DNA of 64,000 bases from Flavobacteriales bacterium (GCA_016717305.1 JADKFY010000019.1:1-64000), one strand, 5' to 3'. Numbered from the stretch's first letter, positions 9,198-18,730 are shown. Notes: generated by a model from the letters alone, not told the origin. Numbers and translations: made by a program.

Positions 9198-10190
9198 TCA
9201 GGTTACCACACTATGCTTCGCGTTGTCGAGCACGCTCTGAAGGGTCCACGTTACTTTCCGTTCAAAGGGATGCGAACGCACAGGGCAGTTGTCCAACTTG
9301 CAGATGTTGCAACTTGCTGGCACACATGGGTCCATGTGTATGAACAATTCCACCTCGCGGTCATGTTCCTGCTTCACCAAGGCCTCCATAGTGGAGATCT
9401 CTTCGTGGGCCGTCTCCAGTGGAAAGTACCACGGAAGGGTAACGTGGCAGTCGATGTGGAGCACAGGGCCATAAGCGATCGTTCTGAAATTGTGCAGGTC
9501 CACCCACTCCGGTCGGCGCCCCTTTTCCAACGTGGCGATCACGGCACTGGCCAAACCCATGTCGGCTTCATCCATAACACCTGCCACCGATCGGCGAAGG
9601 ATCCGAAGCCCGGTATAAATGATGAACAGTGCAAAGCCCATTGCGAACACTTGGTCCAGCCATAACAGTCCCGTCAGCTGGATCACGAACAAGCCCACTA
9701 CCATGGCTGCGGTGCTCCATGCATCGGAAAGTAGGTGGGTCCCACTCGCTTCCATGGTGATCGAATGGGACGTTCTACCTCGTTTTCGAAGGAGAAGACC
9801 CATGGCGAGATTCGATCCACCAGCGATCACTGTCAGTAGTATCCCTATGTCCAAGTCATGCAGGTGCTGATCCGTTAGGAGCGCTTCCACGGCTCGGTAG
9901 ATGATCATGCCACCGGCCAGCATCACCAATGCACCTTCCAATCCGGCAGAGATATACTCGATCTTGCCATGACCATATGGGTGTTCCCGGTCTCGCGGTT
10001 TCCCGGCGAGCAGTAGACTGTACAAGGCGAACGATCCCGCGACGATGTTCACGATGCTTTCCATGGCATCGCTCAGGATCGTGGTGCTGTGGGTGGCTTT
10101 CCACGCAAAGAATTTCACCAACATCAGTAAAGTGCCAACGGCCAATACCACTTGTTGGGTCCGTATGTTGCTCATCTGGGCCATGTACAA
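9198..10190 (-). CDS. Cation diffusion facilitator family metal exporter
   Basis: Divalent metal/proton antiporter of the inner membrane, exporting ions such as zinc, iron or manganese. Of 330 residues, the first 200 carry six hydrophobic segments. The first metal-binding segment SDAMES and the HPYGHGKIEY motif follow the CDF signature, and a second Asp-containing stretch is LLSDAWSTAAMV. The C-terminal cytosolic domain is longer than usual and Cys/His-rich (CVPASCNICKLDNCPVRSHPF), a possible extra metal-sensing site. A start at 10175 (MSNIRTQQ) is as likely as 10190. It diverges from nhaD, so both could share a regulatory region of about 110 bases. Confidence 0.92.
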   Translation of the reverse strand: MYMAQMSNIRTQQVVLAVGTLLMLVKFFAWKATHSTTILSDAMESIVNIVAGSFALYSLLLAGKPRDREHPYGHGKIEYISAGLEGALVMLAGGMIIYRAVEALLTDQHLHDLDIGILLTVIAGGSNLAMGLLLRKRGRTSHSITMEASGTHLLSDAWSTAAMVVGLFVIQLTGLLWLDQVFAMGFALFIIYTGLRILRRSVAGVMDEADMGLASAVIATLEKGRRPEWVDLHNFRTIAYGPVLHIDCHVTLPWYFPLETAHEEISTMEALVKQEHDREVELFIHMDPCVPASCNICKLDNCPVRSHPFERKVTWTLQSVLDNAKHSVVT

Positions 10191-10298
10191 GAATAGTGCA
10201 CCTTCTCTTTAGGAGTAGTTCCTGTGGATATCGTTCCGGGAATGCACGGAACTTTCCGGGTCAGGTTCCGTAATCTTGCCCGCCAAACCGTGTTGTCC

Positions 10299-11603
10299 AT
10301 GTTCATTGCAATGGCAGTCGTTTTCGTTCTTGGATATCTAGCTATCGCGCTGGAACATCCATTACGTGTGAACAAGTCTGCGTCGGCGATCCTTACCGGG
10401 GCCGTAGTCTGGTCGATCCTGCTTCTGGGCCGTAATTCCATTTTCGAGGACCCTGCACTTGCAGACCACCATCATCTGATCGAAGGGTTGTTGGAGCACC
10501 TTGGCGAGATCGCGAGCATCCTTTTCTTCCTCATGGGTGCCATGACCATTGTGGAACTGGTGGATGTGCATGAAGGCTTTCGAGTGATCACCGATCGGAT
10601 CACGTCGACCAAGAAAGTGACCTTGTTGTGGATCATTTGCCTGATCACCTTCTTTTTCAGCGCCGCCTTGGACAACCTCACCACTGCAATTGTGATGTGC
10701 GCATTGCTGCGGAAGCTCGTTAAAGAAAAGGAAACGCTCTGGTTATATGCTGGCATGGTGATCATTGCAGCCAATGCTGGTGGTGCTTGGAGCCCGATCG
10801 GTGACGTTACCACGATCATGCTCTGGATCGGAGGCCAAGTGACCACGGTGAACATTATCGCTAAGCTTTTCCTGCCCAGCTTGGTATGCATGCTGCTGCC
10901 TTTGCTTTGGATGACTTTCACAATGAAGGGCAATGTGGAGCGACCCAGCAACAAGCCCACCTCTGGCCATCATGGGGTATCAGTGGCCAATTGGGAACGC
11001 AACCTGGTGTTCACCCTTGGTGTTGGAGCGCTGCTCTTTGTTCCCATCTTCAAGACCATTACCCACTTGCCACCCTTCATGGGCGTCATGCTCGGCCTTG
11101 GCATTCTGTGGATCGTGACCGAATTTATCCACATGCGCCATGGTGTTGATGAACGCGGCGGGCTTATGGTGACCGAAGTACTCCGTCGTATCGACATGCC
11201 CAGCGTGCTCTTCTTCATGGGCATCTTGATCGCTGTGGCAGGTTTGCAAGAGGCTGGTCATTTGGCCATGCTGGCACAAGGACTGGACCAAGCCCTGGGC
11301 GATGTGTTCCTTATCAATGCGGCCATCGGGGTGCTGTCTTCGATCGTGGATAACGTGCCGTTGGTAGCCGCGGCCATGGGTATGTATCCCATGACACAGT
11401 TCCCGACCGATCATATTTTCTGGGAATTGCTGGCCTTGTGTGCGGGTACCGGTGGTAGCTTGCTCATCATTGGTTCGGCAGCGGGTGTTGCCGCAATGGG
11501 GATCCTCCACATCGATTTCATCTGGTACTTGAGGAAGATCACCATGCCCGCAGCTTTGGGTTACGTAGGTGGCATCGTCACCTTCTGGTTGATGTGGCAT
11601 TGA
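10299..11603 (+). CDS. nhaD: NhaD-type sodium/proton antiporter, copy 1
   Basis: Inner-membrane Na+/H+ antiporter of the ArsB/NhaD superfamily. Starting at ATG 10299 gives MFIAMAVVFVLGYLAIALEH, a first membrane helix and the family's usual start; an ATG at 10224 would add 25 charged residues. Hallmark segments are SAALDNLTTAIVM, ANAGGAWSPIGDVTT and SSIVDNVPLVAAAMGMYPM, each placing Asp/Asn in broken helices. Length is 434 residues. The next gene is a paralogue of it, making a tandem pair. A hairpin at 11634-11656 between the two could separate their transcription. Confidence 0.93.
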   Translation: MFIAMAVVFVLGYLAIALEHPLRVNKSASAILTGAVVWSILLLGRNSIFEDPALADHHHLIEGLLEHLGEIASILFFLMGAMTIVELVDVHEGFRVITDRITSTKKVTLLWIICLITFFFSAALDNLTTAIVMCALLRKLVKEKETLWLYAGMVIIAANAGGAWSPIGDVTTIMLWIGGQVTTVNIIAKLFLPSLVCMLLPLLWMTFTMKGNVERPSNKPTSGHHGVSVANWERNLVFTLGVGALLFVPIFKTITHLPPFMGVMLGLGILWIVTEFIHMRHGVDERGGLMVTEVLRRIDMPSVLFFMGILIAVAGLQEAGHLAMLAQGLDQALGDVFLINAAIGVLSSIVDNVPLVAAAMGMYPMTQFPTDHIFWELLALCAGTGGSLLIIGSAAGVAAMGILHIDFIWYLRKITMPAALGYVGGIVTFWLMWH

Positions 11604-11633
11604 CCACAGCCCTCATGGTCCTAGGCTATTCTA

Positions 11634-11656
11634 CGTTGCAATGGTTGAATGCAACG
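11634..11656 (+). terminator. Weak hairpin between the two nhaD genes
   Basis: CGTTGCA and TGCAACG form a 7-base-pair stem with a 9-base loop, followed by CGTTCTTTTA. This could be a weak intrinsic terminator for the first nhaD, but the T tract is short. Confidence 0.35.
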
Positions 11657-11791
11657 CGTTCTTTTACCTCGGCCAATTACCGGTAAGACATTCTCTTATT
11701 GGATGAGGTGTGAACGGTTGAAAACTATTCTTATGGAACTCGTAGAAGGTTGACCAAAAGGCGTGGACATTTGCGCCCACAATCCCACACC

Positions 11792-13105
11792 ATGTACATC
11801 TTGATCGCTGTCGTTTTCGTGCTTGGCTATTTGGCCATCGCCTTGGAACATCCCTTGCACATCAACAAGGCCGCATCCGCCTTGGTTACCGGTGTGCTGA
11901 TCTGGGTCATGCTCATGTTGGGGCGAGAAGGTTTGTTGACAGCCGGTGAGCATTCTGAACCAGAGGGTATCGTGCATTTACTGTTGGAGCACTTGGGTGA
12001 TATTTCAAGTATCCTCTTCTTCTTGTTGGGCGCTATGACCGTGGTGGAGCTGATCGATGCCCATGAAGGCTTCCGTGTGATCACGGACCGGATCACGGGC
12101 ACGAACAAAGTTTCCTTGATGTGGATGCTCGCGATCATCACCTTCTTTTTAAGTGCGGCGCTTGACAACATGACCACAGCGATCGTCATGAGCGCGCTCC
12201 TGCGCAAGATCATCAAGGACAAGAACGACCTCTGGACCTTCGCTGGCATGGTCATTATCGCCGCTAATGCCGGTGGGGCATGGAGCCCGATCGGGGACGT
12301 CACCACGATCATGCTCTGGATAGGAGGTCAAGTAACCGCCATGAACATCGTTGCCAAGTTGATCCTTCCCAGTTTGGTCTGTCTGATACTACCACTGATC
12401 TGGTTCACCTTCACATTCAAAGGCACGATCCAGCGCCCAGAGGCGGAAGTAGATGAGAACAAGAACCACCAAGCCGTTACCCCCGGCCAGCAGAAGCTCG
12501 TCTTCATCCTGGGCCTTACCGCATTGCTCGGTGTTCCATTGTTCAAGACCTACACGCATTTGCCTCCATACATGGGCATCCTGCTCGGTTTGGGGATCCT
12601 CTGGATCGTGACCGAACTCATGCACAAGAACTCGATCGAAACGGACAAAGGCCATCTCATGGTAACCTCCGTGTTGCGTCGGGTTGATGTACCCAGCGTA
12701 CTTTTCTTCCTAGGTATCCTTACCGCTGTTTCCGGGTTGCAAGTTGCAGGTCACCTCACCGACATGGCCCACCTCCTCGATGACAAGCTCGGTAACATGT
12801 ATGCCATCAATACAGTGATCGGGTTGCTTAGTTCCATTGTGGACAACGTTCCTCTCGTAGCGGCCTCAATGGGCATGTACCCGATGACCCAGTTCCACGT
12901 GGACCATCCGTTCTGGGAGCTTTTGGCCTACTGCGCGGGGACCGGTGGAAGCATCTTGATCATCGGTTCCGCAGCGGGTGTGGCAACAATGGGCATCTTG
13001 GGGATCGATTTCCTCTGGTACTTCCGCAAGATCGCGTTCCCTGCCGCCTTGGGTTATTTTGGCGGCATCATCACGTTTTGGTTGATGTGGCATAATTTGC
13101 ACTAG
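11792..13105 (+). CDS. nhaD: NhaD-type sodium/proton antiporter, copy 2
   Basis: Second NhaD paralogue, 437 residues from ATG 11792 (MYILIAVVFVLGYLAIALEH), co-linear with copy 1 through the whole length. The same motifs recur: SAALDNMTTAIVM, ANAGGAWSPIGDVTT, SSIVDNVPLVAASMGMYPM and GTGGSILIIGSAAGVA. Differences concentrate in the middle cytosolic loop (EAEVDENKNHQAVTPGQQ here). This fits a gene duplication with both copies retained intact. Roles could differ in ion preference or pH range, but nothing in the sequence shows that. It is followed by a long perfect palindrome. Confidence 0.93.
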   Translation: MYILIAVVFVLGYLAIALEHPLHINKAASALVTGVLIWVMLMLGREGLLTAGEHSEPEGIVHLLLEHLGDISSILFFLLGAMTVVELIDAHEGFRVITDRITGTNKVSLMWMLAIITFFLSAALDNMTTAIVMSALLRKIIKDKNDLWTFAGMVIIAANAGGAWSPIGDVTTIMLWIGGQVTAMNIVAKLILPSLVCLILPLIWFTFTFKGTIQRPEAEVDENKNHQAVTPGQQKLVFILGLTALLGVPLFKTYTHLPPYMGILLGLGILWIVTELMHKNSIETDKGHLMVTSVLRRVDVPSVLFFLGILTAVSGLQVAGHLTDMAHLLDDKLGNMYAINTVIGLLSSIVDNVPLVAASMGMYPMTQFHVDHPFWELLAYCAGTGGSILIIGSAAGVATMGILGIDFLWYFRKIAFPAALGYFGGIITFWLMWHNLH

Positions 13106-13117
13106 TGGGATCAAGGT

Positions 13118-13163
13118 CGGGTACGAAGTAGGGGCGGAAGATCTTCCGCCCGAAGGCTACCCG
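13118..13163. terminator. Long palindrome after nhaD copy 2
   Basis: The core GGGCGGAAGATCTTCCGCCC (13132-13151) is a perfect 20-base palindrome, flanked by CGGGTA and TACCCG that can pair as an outer stem. It is placed to end transcription of nhaD copy 2 and, on the other strand, of the DinB-like gene. The downstream run GAAAAAGAGG gives only a weak U-tract on the minus strand, so a protein-binding palindrome is also possible. Confidence 0.5.
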
Positions 13164-13231
13164 AAAAAGAGGAAAGATCCGGCCAGATCAACGGTGGCAA
13201 GAATGGATCTTGGAACTGTGACCAGTGGTGT

Positions 13232-13723
13232 CTACATCGTCTTGATCCCGTACAGTTTGCATAGCCAACCTAGATGGCCAATATGCGAACCTTCATGTCG
13301 AATGGCGTGCGTGATCACATCACGTAGGGTAGGGCCGAAGACGGTGAAGGACGTGGGGTTGGGGCTGTTCAAGGCTTCTTCGGATAGTGTGGAGAGGTGG
13401 GCGATGGCCTTTGTATGCACGGCATTGAACGTAGCGAGGATATCGGCGAAGGGTGGAAGTTGATCCGCTGCTTGTAGCGGTGCGCCCGGCATAAAGTGCT
13501 TTGCCCAAGAGAATCGGTCACCAGGACCGCCTGTGGCGAATAGCAACAACCCGTTCTGGGTAGCGGCCATGTGCGCCACCAACCAATACATCGTATTCAA
13601 CGGCTTGCCATCGCACTCGAACACCTTGTACGGATCTTGGTCCTTCAGCTTTTTCAGGTACATCAAGGTATACTCACGTGTCCTGTCCATCATGTGGGCC
13701 AGTGTCTGTGCTTCCGTTGGCAT
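13232..13723 (-). CDS. DinB-like family protein
   Basis: Four-helix-bundle protein of the DinB/YfiT-like superfamily, 163 residues from ATG 13723 (MPTEAQTLAHMMDRT); an ATG at 13774 would add 17 residues. Potential metal-ligand histidines are in NTMYWLVAHMAATQNG, ATFNAVHTKAIAHLS and DVITHAIRHEGSHIGHLG, the last matching the family's usual His-x3-His end motif. Members act as thiol-dependent metalloenzymes, some with bacillithiol, which fits the presence of bshB1 elsewhere in the window; the specific reaction here is unknown. Its promoter region is shared with the divergent tRNA-Ser. Confidence 0.8.
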   Translation of the reverse strand: MPTEAQTLAHMMDRTREYTLMYLKKLKDQDPYKVFECDGKPLNTMYWLVAHMAATQNGLLLFATGGPGDRFSWAKHFMPGAPLQAADQLPPFADILATFNAVHTKAIAHLSTLSEEALNSPNPTSFTVFGPTLRDVITHAIRHEGSHIGHLGWLCKLYGIKTM

Positions 13724-13778
13724 GGTCTGTGGTTTGTAGGATCGCAAATCTCGCAATCCCTCGCTACTTGCCAACGGC

Positions 13779-13786
13779 TATCTTTG
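13779..13786 (+). promoter_or_regulatory. Candidate -7 box for tRNA-Ser
   Basis: TATCTTTG matches TAnnTTTG exactly and ends 11 bases before the first base of the tRNA, giving a very short leader. Confidence 0.6.
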
Positions 13787-13797
13787 CCGCCCCTTTC

Positions 13798-13887
13798 GGA
13801 GAGGTGCCAGAGTGGTCGAATGGGTCTGTCTCGAAAACAGATGTACTCGCAAGGGTACCGGGGGTTCGAATCCCTCCCTCTCCGCCA
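13798..13887 (+). tRNA. tRNA-Ser (CGA)
   Basis: Class II tRNA with acceptor GGAGAGG/CCTCTCC, anticodon loop CTCGAAA (anticodon CGA), an extended variable arm GTACTCGCAAGGGTAC, T arm GGGGGTTCGAATCCCTC and an encoded GCCA end. The long variable arm is diagnostic for serine. Confidence 0.96.
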
Positions 13888-13888
13888 A

Positions 13889-13914
13889 CGCCGCCGCGAA
13901 GCGGCGTTCCTTTT
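13889..13914 (+). terminator. Terminator after tRNA-Ser
   Basis: CGCCGC-CGCGAA-GCGGCG hairpin followed by TTCCTTTTT immediately after the tRNA end. Its T-run is also the left edge of the repeat that follows. Confidence 0.75.
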
Positions 13915-14101
13915 TAGCCGAACAAGGTGGAGCTCGCTCCAAACCTTGATCGGCTAAAAAGGAACCGGGACGCGCAGCGAACCAAGGCGTTGAAGCATCC
14001 CCCCAAACGGGATAGCGCGCCTCGCGCAATCCCGAGCGCTTATCCGATCGGAGCTCGCTCCAAACCTTGATCGGCTAAAAAGGAACCGCGACGCGAAGCG
14101 A
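13907..14101. repeat. Palindromic repeat and partial second copy
   Basis: A 38-base unit at 13929-13966 recurs without change at 14050-14087, and similarity continues for about 14 more bases with small differences. The left flank 13907-13927 is the approximate reverse complement of the unit's right half, so 13907-13966 is a large imperfect palindrome centred on GGAGCTCGCTCC. No gene lies in the roughly 300 bases between tRNA-Ser and the YceI gene. It resembles tRNA-linked intergenic repeats with unknown role. Confidence 0.7.
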
Positions 14102-14196
14102 TACCTAGCGGGCAGTTCTCTCCTAGGAATGGTGTTGGAACCTGAAGAAGTCGCAGAGTCCTGTATTTTCGGCACGACCTTCGTTGATGGTCCCGG

Positions 14197-14750
14197 ATGC
14201 GTGTGCCCTTTCTCTTTGCCCTTCTTCTACTTTCCCTTGGCACATCCGCCCAAGAGCGGTGGCGTGTCAGTAAGTCACTCGTTTCATTCGTAAGTGATGC
14301 TCCCTTGGAACGAATTGTTGCGGAGAACACACGAAGTTCAGGGATCATCGAATTGGAGACTCGTTCGTTCGCTGTGCAGATCCCTGTTGCCGAATTTCAG
14401 GGGTTCAACGGCCCCCTACAGCGGGAGCATTTCAACGAGAACTACATGGCCACCAAGGTATTTCCGAATGCAACCTTTGTTGGGCGCATCATCGAATCGG
14501 TGGACTTGAAAGTTCCGGGTAGCCAAGAGATACGTGCCAAGGGAAGCTCTCCATCCACGGGGTGGAACAAGAGCGTATTATTCCATGTAAAGTGGTGGTG
14601 GCTGAGAATGGTATCCGCATAACGACCACATTCGATGTGGCCTTGGACGATCATGGCATTCGTGTTCCGCGGGTGGTCCAGCAAAAGATCGCGGCGGTGA
14701 TCGAGGTCAAGGTGGATCTGCTTTTCGAACCTGGACCAAGTAAGCCATGA
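14197..14750 (+). CDS. YceI-family lipocalin-like protein (frameshifted)
   Basis: Periplasmic protein of the YceI superfamily, which forms a beta-barrel that binds isoprenoid-type lipids. It begins with a signal peptide, MRVPFLFALLLLSLGTSAQ. YceI features are FQGFNGPLQREHFNENYM, ATKVFPNATFVGRI and, in the second frame, GKLSIHGVEQERIIPCKV and FDVALDDHGIRVP. One base is missing near 14543 at a GGG run, where the frame passes from RAKG to GKLSIHG. The repaired length is about 184 residues. Its stop overlaps the histidine kinase start by ATGA (14747-14750), so the two are translationally coupled. A second YceI gene lies at 20282. Confidence 0.82.
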
Positions 14751-17541
14751 CCCGCGCTTGGATCGCAGTCTTAGCATGCACATTGTTCTTTTCTTCCAAC
14801 GCACAGTTCCCATTCCTGCGCTCATTGGAGATCCGGCCAGGTCAACAACGACCAGCGATCACATGCATCGTACAGGACAGTGTGGGTTTGTTATGGACCG
14901 GATCCGATATCGGGTTATATCGAACGGACGGTGGATCCGTGGATGTGGTGCTCCATTCGGAGACAGGTGGAGTGACCGCGCTTTTTCCGGTCGGTCGTTC
15001 TGTATTGGTGGCGTTGGAAGGGGGCATTCTCCTCCGATGTTCGGCGACCGAGTGTGACACCTTGCTGGTTGACCCTGACCTTGCTGCTGCACCGATCCGT
15101 GCCATATTGGGCACGAGCGATGGAACGATCCTGCTAGCCACATATGGCGCCGGGGTCTGGAGCATCCGTGGTGGATCGGTAACACGCATAACGACACGTG
15201 AAGGTCTACCGGACGATCATGTGAACGCCATGGCTCTTTCGCCAGATGGACGGATCGTTATCGGGACCGATCAAGGCCTCGCTATTTGTGCAGATGGCGA
15301 GGTCGTGGAGGTGTTCGATGAAGTGCGGGGAGCACCGGACAACTTGGTGCTCGCTGTTGCTGTGGCTGGAAACGGTAGGGTCGTAGCGGGAACCGATAGA
15401 CGTGGTGTTTTCACCTGGCGCCCCGGTTCGGATAGCACGTCAACGTTGGATCCGGATTGGAATTACGGACAAGTGGTGAGCGTTGCCTGCCAAGGCAATG
15501 CCATTTGGGCCGGAACAACCGGGCATGGCGTGTTGCTTTATGATGGTGCACAGCGCGATACCCGCTATCGTCAGCCAATTGCCGATGATGAACGCCCAAA
15601 TTCCACCAGCCTTTTTGTGGATCAGGAAGGGTCTGTGTGGTGGTGTGACGGTTCCGAACGGATCCATCGCGCGGACCCTGCGATCCTGTTCGTTCCGGAG
15701 CATGAAGGGATCGATATGCGCTCCATTTCGGCCCTCTGTACCGATGATAAGGATCAACTGTGGTTCGCAACACCTGAAGGACTGTTCTATCATTCGGCCC
15801 GGTTCTCTGGAGCTATGCGAACCACACATGTTCCGTTGAACGTGGACCCTCGAACGCCGATCGTTTCCTTGGCCGTTCTCAACGGGACCATCTGGGTGGC
15901 CACCTTCGGAAGCGGCGTGGCGGCCATAGACCCGAAAGGCAACGTGCGCTGGTTCACCGAAACCGATGGATTGAGCAATAATAATGTGCTTGGGGTTCGC
16001 GCATCCATAGGGACCGTGTGGTTCGCCACATTGCAGGGCGTTTCGATCTGGAATGGACACAAGTTCCAGCTCCTGCCCGGTACTGCTGGATTCACGTTCG
16101 ACGTGCTTCCCTTGAGTGATACCTCCGCGTATATCGCAACCGATGGTCAAGGCGTGTTGAAATGGGATCACCAAGTAGACACCTTTAACGAGGATGGACC
16201 ACCTACGTACTATTCTCTAGCGCGCACCGGCGATGCAGTATGGGCTGCTGGGCCAGGAACGGGACTCTGCAGAGTTAATGGACCCAGGGCATGCTACGGC
16301 AAGGATCGATCACCCTTCACAGGAGATCTCTTCGCTTTGGGCGTAGCTGGTGGACGTGTTATCATTTTCGGTAGTTCAGGAACTGTTGCCTTCGACCCCA
16401 TTTCAAATGCGTGGACCGACCAGTCATCGACCTTCGGCCTGCAAGGTGTCCAAGCGCAGTTGAACGTGATCTCGTCCGGAACCGATGGCGCTCTTTGGTT
16501 CGGAAGCGATCGCGGGTTGGTGCGGATCGATCCGGAAGTGCACCACTTCGATCCACACGTTCCATTGGTCATAACAGAGGTTCTCATTTCCGGACAGTCA
16601 AAGCCCGTTGAACCCCTCCTTCAAACTTCCTTTGATCGGAACGATGTGGTCATTCGGTTCGCGGGTCTGCATTATGTGGACCCTGGTGCCGTGCGTTTCG
16701 AGTATCAGGTTGGTGCCGGGTCCGTGCAGCGAACACGTGACCGGGCCATCGCCCTATCCGATCTTGCGCCGGGCAAACACCAGTTCCGGATCCGTGCTTT
16801 CGTTGGTGAACCTGAGCGTGAAGACCTTTGGCAGATCATGGAGATCCAAGTCGATCCACCATGGTGGCGAACCCCATTGTTCAACGTTTCAGCAGTTATC
16901 GGGGGAACCTTATTACTGTTCATCATTCTTCGCGCCCGCGATCGACGTATCCGTTACAAGGACCGAATGGAACAAGAAAGGTGCGTTTCCAGTTGGATGC
17001 ACTGCGAAGCCAGGTGGACCCGCACTTCCTGTTCAACAGCTTCAATACATTGGTGACGCTGATCGAGACCGATACTGAAAAGGCCGTGACCCACGTGGAT
17101 GAACTGAGCACCTTCTTCCGCAACATTCTGTTGGTACGCGACAAGGAATTGATCACGGTTGCTGAGGAGCTGGAGTTGTTGCGCACCTATTTTGGTTTGG
17201 AGCAACGCCGCTTTGGTGCCGCGATAGAACTCTCGGTCCGGGTTCCCGAGGAGTACAGGAAATACCGCATGGTTCCATTGACCTTGCAACTGTTGGTGGA
17301 GAATGCGCTGAAGCACAACGTAGGCTTGATCCATACTCCGCTGGTGGTCTCCCTTTCCGTAGAGGATGGATCACTTGTCGTGATGAATCCGATCCGACCA
17401 CGAGCTACTCCGCCTCGTTCCACCGAGTTCGGATTGGAGAGTATCATTAAACGCTACGCAGCACTGACGAAGCGGGCCGTGGTGGTGGATCGAACGGAGG
17501 GTCTTTTTGTGGTGCGCATACCTTTGATCTCCGCACTATGA
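14747..17541 (+). CDS. Propeller-sensing LytS-type histidine kinase (frameshifted)
   Basis: Membrane sensor kinase of about 930 residues when repaired. After a signal peptide (ending FFSSNAQ) come many repeats of the two-component-regulator propeller type, such as GLLWTGSDIGLYR, GLPDDHVNAMALSPDGRI, GTVWFATLQGVSIWNG and GALWFGSDRGLVRIDP. A Y_Y_Y-type domain follows (VRFEYQVGAG, LAPGKHQFRIRA), then one membrane helix (VSAVIGGTLLLFIILRAR). The C-terminal kinase part has ALRSQVDPHFLFNSFNTL with the phospho-acceptor His and the ATPase NALKH box. The frame breaks near 16977 where one A of GAAAAGG is missing. It overlaps YceI upstream and the response regulator downstream by ATGA. Confidence 0.88.
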
Positions 17542-18290
17542 ACGTACTGATCATCGAGGATGAAGCCGCAGCTGTAACACGGTTGCGTAAGATGCTGGTG
17601 GAGATCGATCCGACGACCCAGGTGGTCGCCGATGTTCCTACGATCCGTCAGGCCGTGGAATGGATCAAGAACAACCCTGCACCGGACCTGGCCTTGTTCG
17701 ATGTGCAACTCGCGGATGGGGAAAGCTTTGCCATCTTCCAACAAGTGGAGGTCGATTTCCCGGTGATCTTTATTACGGCGTTCGATGAGTATGCGATAAA
17801 GGCCTTCCGCGTAAATGCATTGGACTATTTGCTCAAGCCCTTAAAGAAAGCGGAACTCATAGAGGCATTGGCACGTGTGAAGAAAGTAGGTGTGGTGCGG
17901 GACCATGCACCCCTCGCGATCCGAAGCGCAACAGAACCACCGTTCGTGCCCATCAAACGTTTCCTGATCCGGTATGGCGATCATTTTAAAGTGATCGAAC
18001 CGGATCAGATCGCCTACATCCATTCGTTGCAGAAGAACACCTTCTTGCGCACCAAGGAAGGGCGCGACCTGCCCTTGGATGATAGCCTCGATAAGCTGGA
18101 ACGCCAGTTGGACCCGGCACGCTTCATTCGCCTTAATCGCCAGCTGATCGTGGAGCTGAAGAGCATCAAGGAATTGCTCGCGTACAGCAAGAGCCGCGTT
18201 AAGGTGGTTCTCGATCCGCCCTATGGCGAGGATGCAGTGGTAAGCAGCGAACGATCCGCGCAGTTCAAGCGATGGCTTGCTGGTGAGTGA
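17538..18290 (+). CDS. LytTR-type response regulator
   Basis: Cytosolic DNA-binding regulator of 250 residues paired with the kinase before it, with which it shares an ATGA overlap. The receiver domain (about residues 1-120) has the acidic IIEDE pocket, phospho-acceptor Asp55 in LALFDVQLAD, Thr in FITAFDEYA and Lys in LKPLKK. The LytTR domain (about 145-245) shows FLIRYGDHFKVIEPDQIAYI and FIRLNRQLIVELKSI. LytTR proteins bind pairs of short direct repeats; the operon starting near 18731 is an obvious candidate target by position, but I could not confirm a site. Confidence 0.94.
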   Translation: MNVLIIEDEAAAVTRLRKMLVEIDPTTQVVADVPTIRQAVEWIKNNPAPDLALFDVQLADGESFAIFQQVEVDFPVIFITAFDEYAIKAFRVNALDYLLKPLKKAELIEALARVKKVGVVRDHAPLAIRSATEPPFVPIKRFLIRYGDHFKVIEPDQIAYIHSLQKNTFLRTKEGRDLPLDDSLDKLERQLDPARFIRLNRQLIVELKSIKELLAYSKSRVKVVLDPPYGEDAVVSSERSAQFKRWLAGE

Positions 18291-18387
18291 TCCTTTCCCA
18301 GTTCATCGTCCAGGTTTCCCGTTCCGTCCTCTCCGAAAGTGTGGGCCGAATTTCTCAGCCGAATTTTGAACTACTGAACCTAAACAA

Positions 18388-18567
18388 ATGGACCCCTTGG
18401 GACTGATCGACCGACAAGACCTTTTGACCTTGATGAAGACAGAACCTGGCGATCTGTTCGCTCGGATCGTCGAACTCAATCGGACTCCACGTTACCACAA
18501 CCAGTTGGATGCACTCCAATTGCCCGGCTTGATCATGCGATCGGTTGCAAGACTCTCAGCGAGCTAG
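18388..18567 (+). CDS. Possible small protein
   Basis: A 59-codon frame starting MDPLGLIDRQDLLTLM with mixed, non-repetitive composition (KTEPGDLFARIVELN). It sits in the gap between the response regulator and the cytochrome-like operon. No family is recognised; it could be a small conserved protein or chance. It is the best coding candidate in this gap of about 440 bases. Confidence 0.35.
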   Translation: MDPLGLIDRQDLLTLMKTEPGDLFARIVELNRTPRYHNQLDALQLPGLIMRSVARLSAS

Positions 18568-18730
18568 AACGAAGGTGATCCCGGAGAGAGTCAATAAGGT
18601 TGTCCGCTTCGTCCGGTCTTCTTCCGGCTTCGTCAGTATGGGTTCGCAATGCAGGATACAATGGCGGTAGATTTGACAGCAGATGACCAATATTCGCATG
18701 AAATCCAACACATCCATGGTTCTCCGGGGC

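Noticed and set aside
10980..11600. 206-codon antisense frame under the first nhaD
   Set aside because: His-, Asp- and Gly-rich shadow of a conserved membrane protein gene with no start context or motif.
15440..16174. 244-codon minus-strand frame under the histidine kinase
   Set aside because: Antisense to propeller repeats, no domain and no signal.
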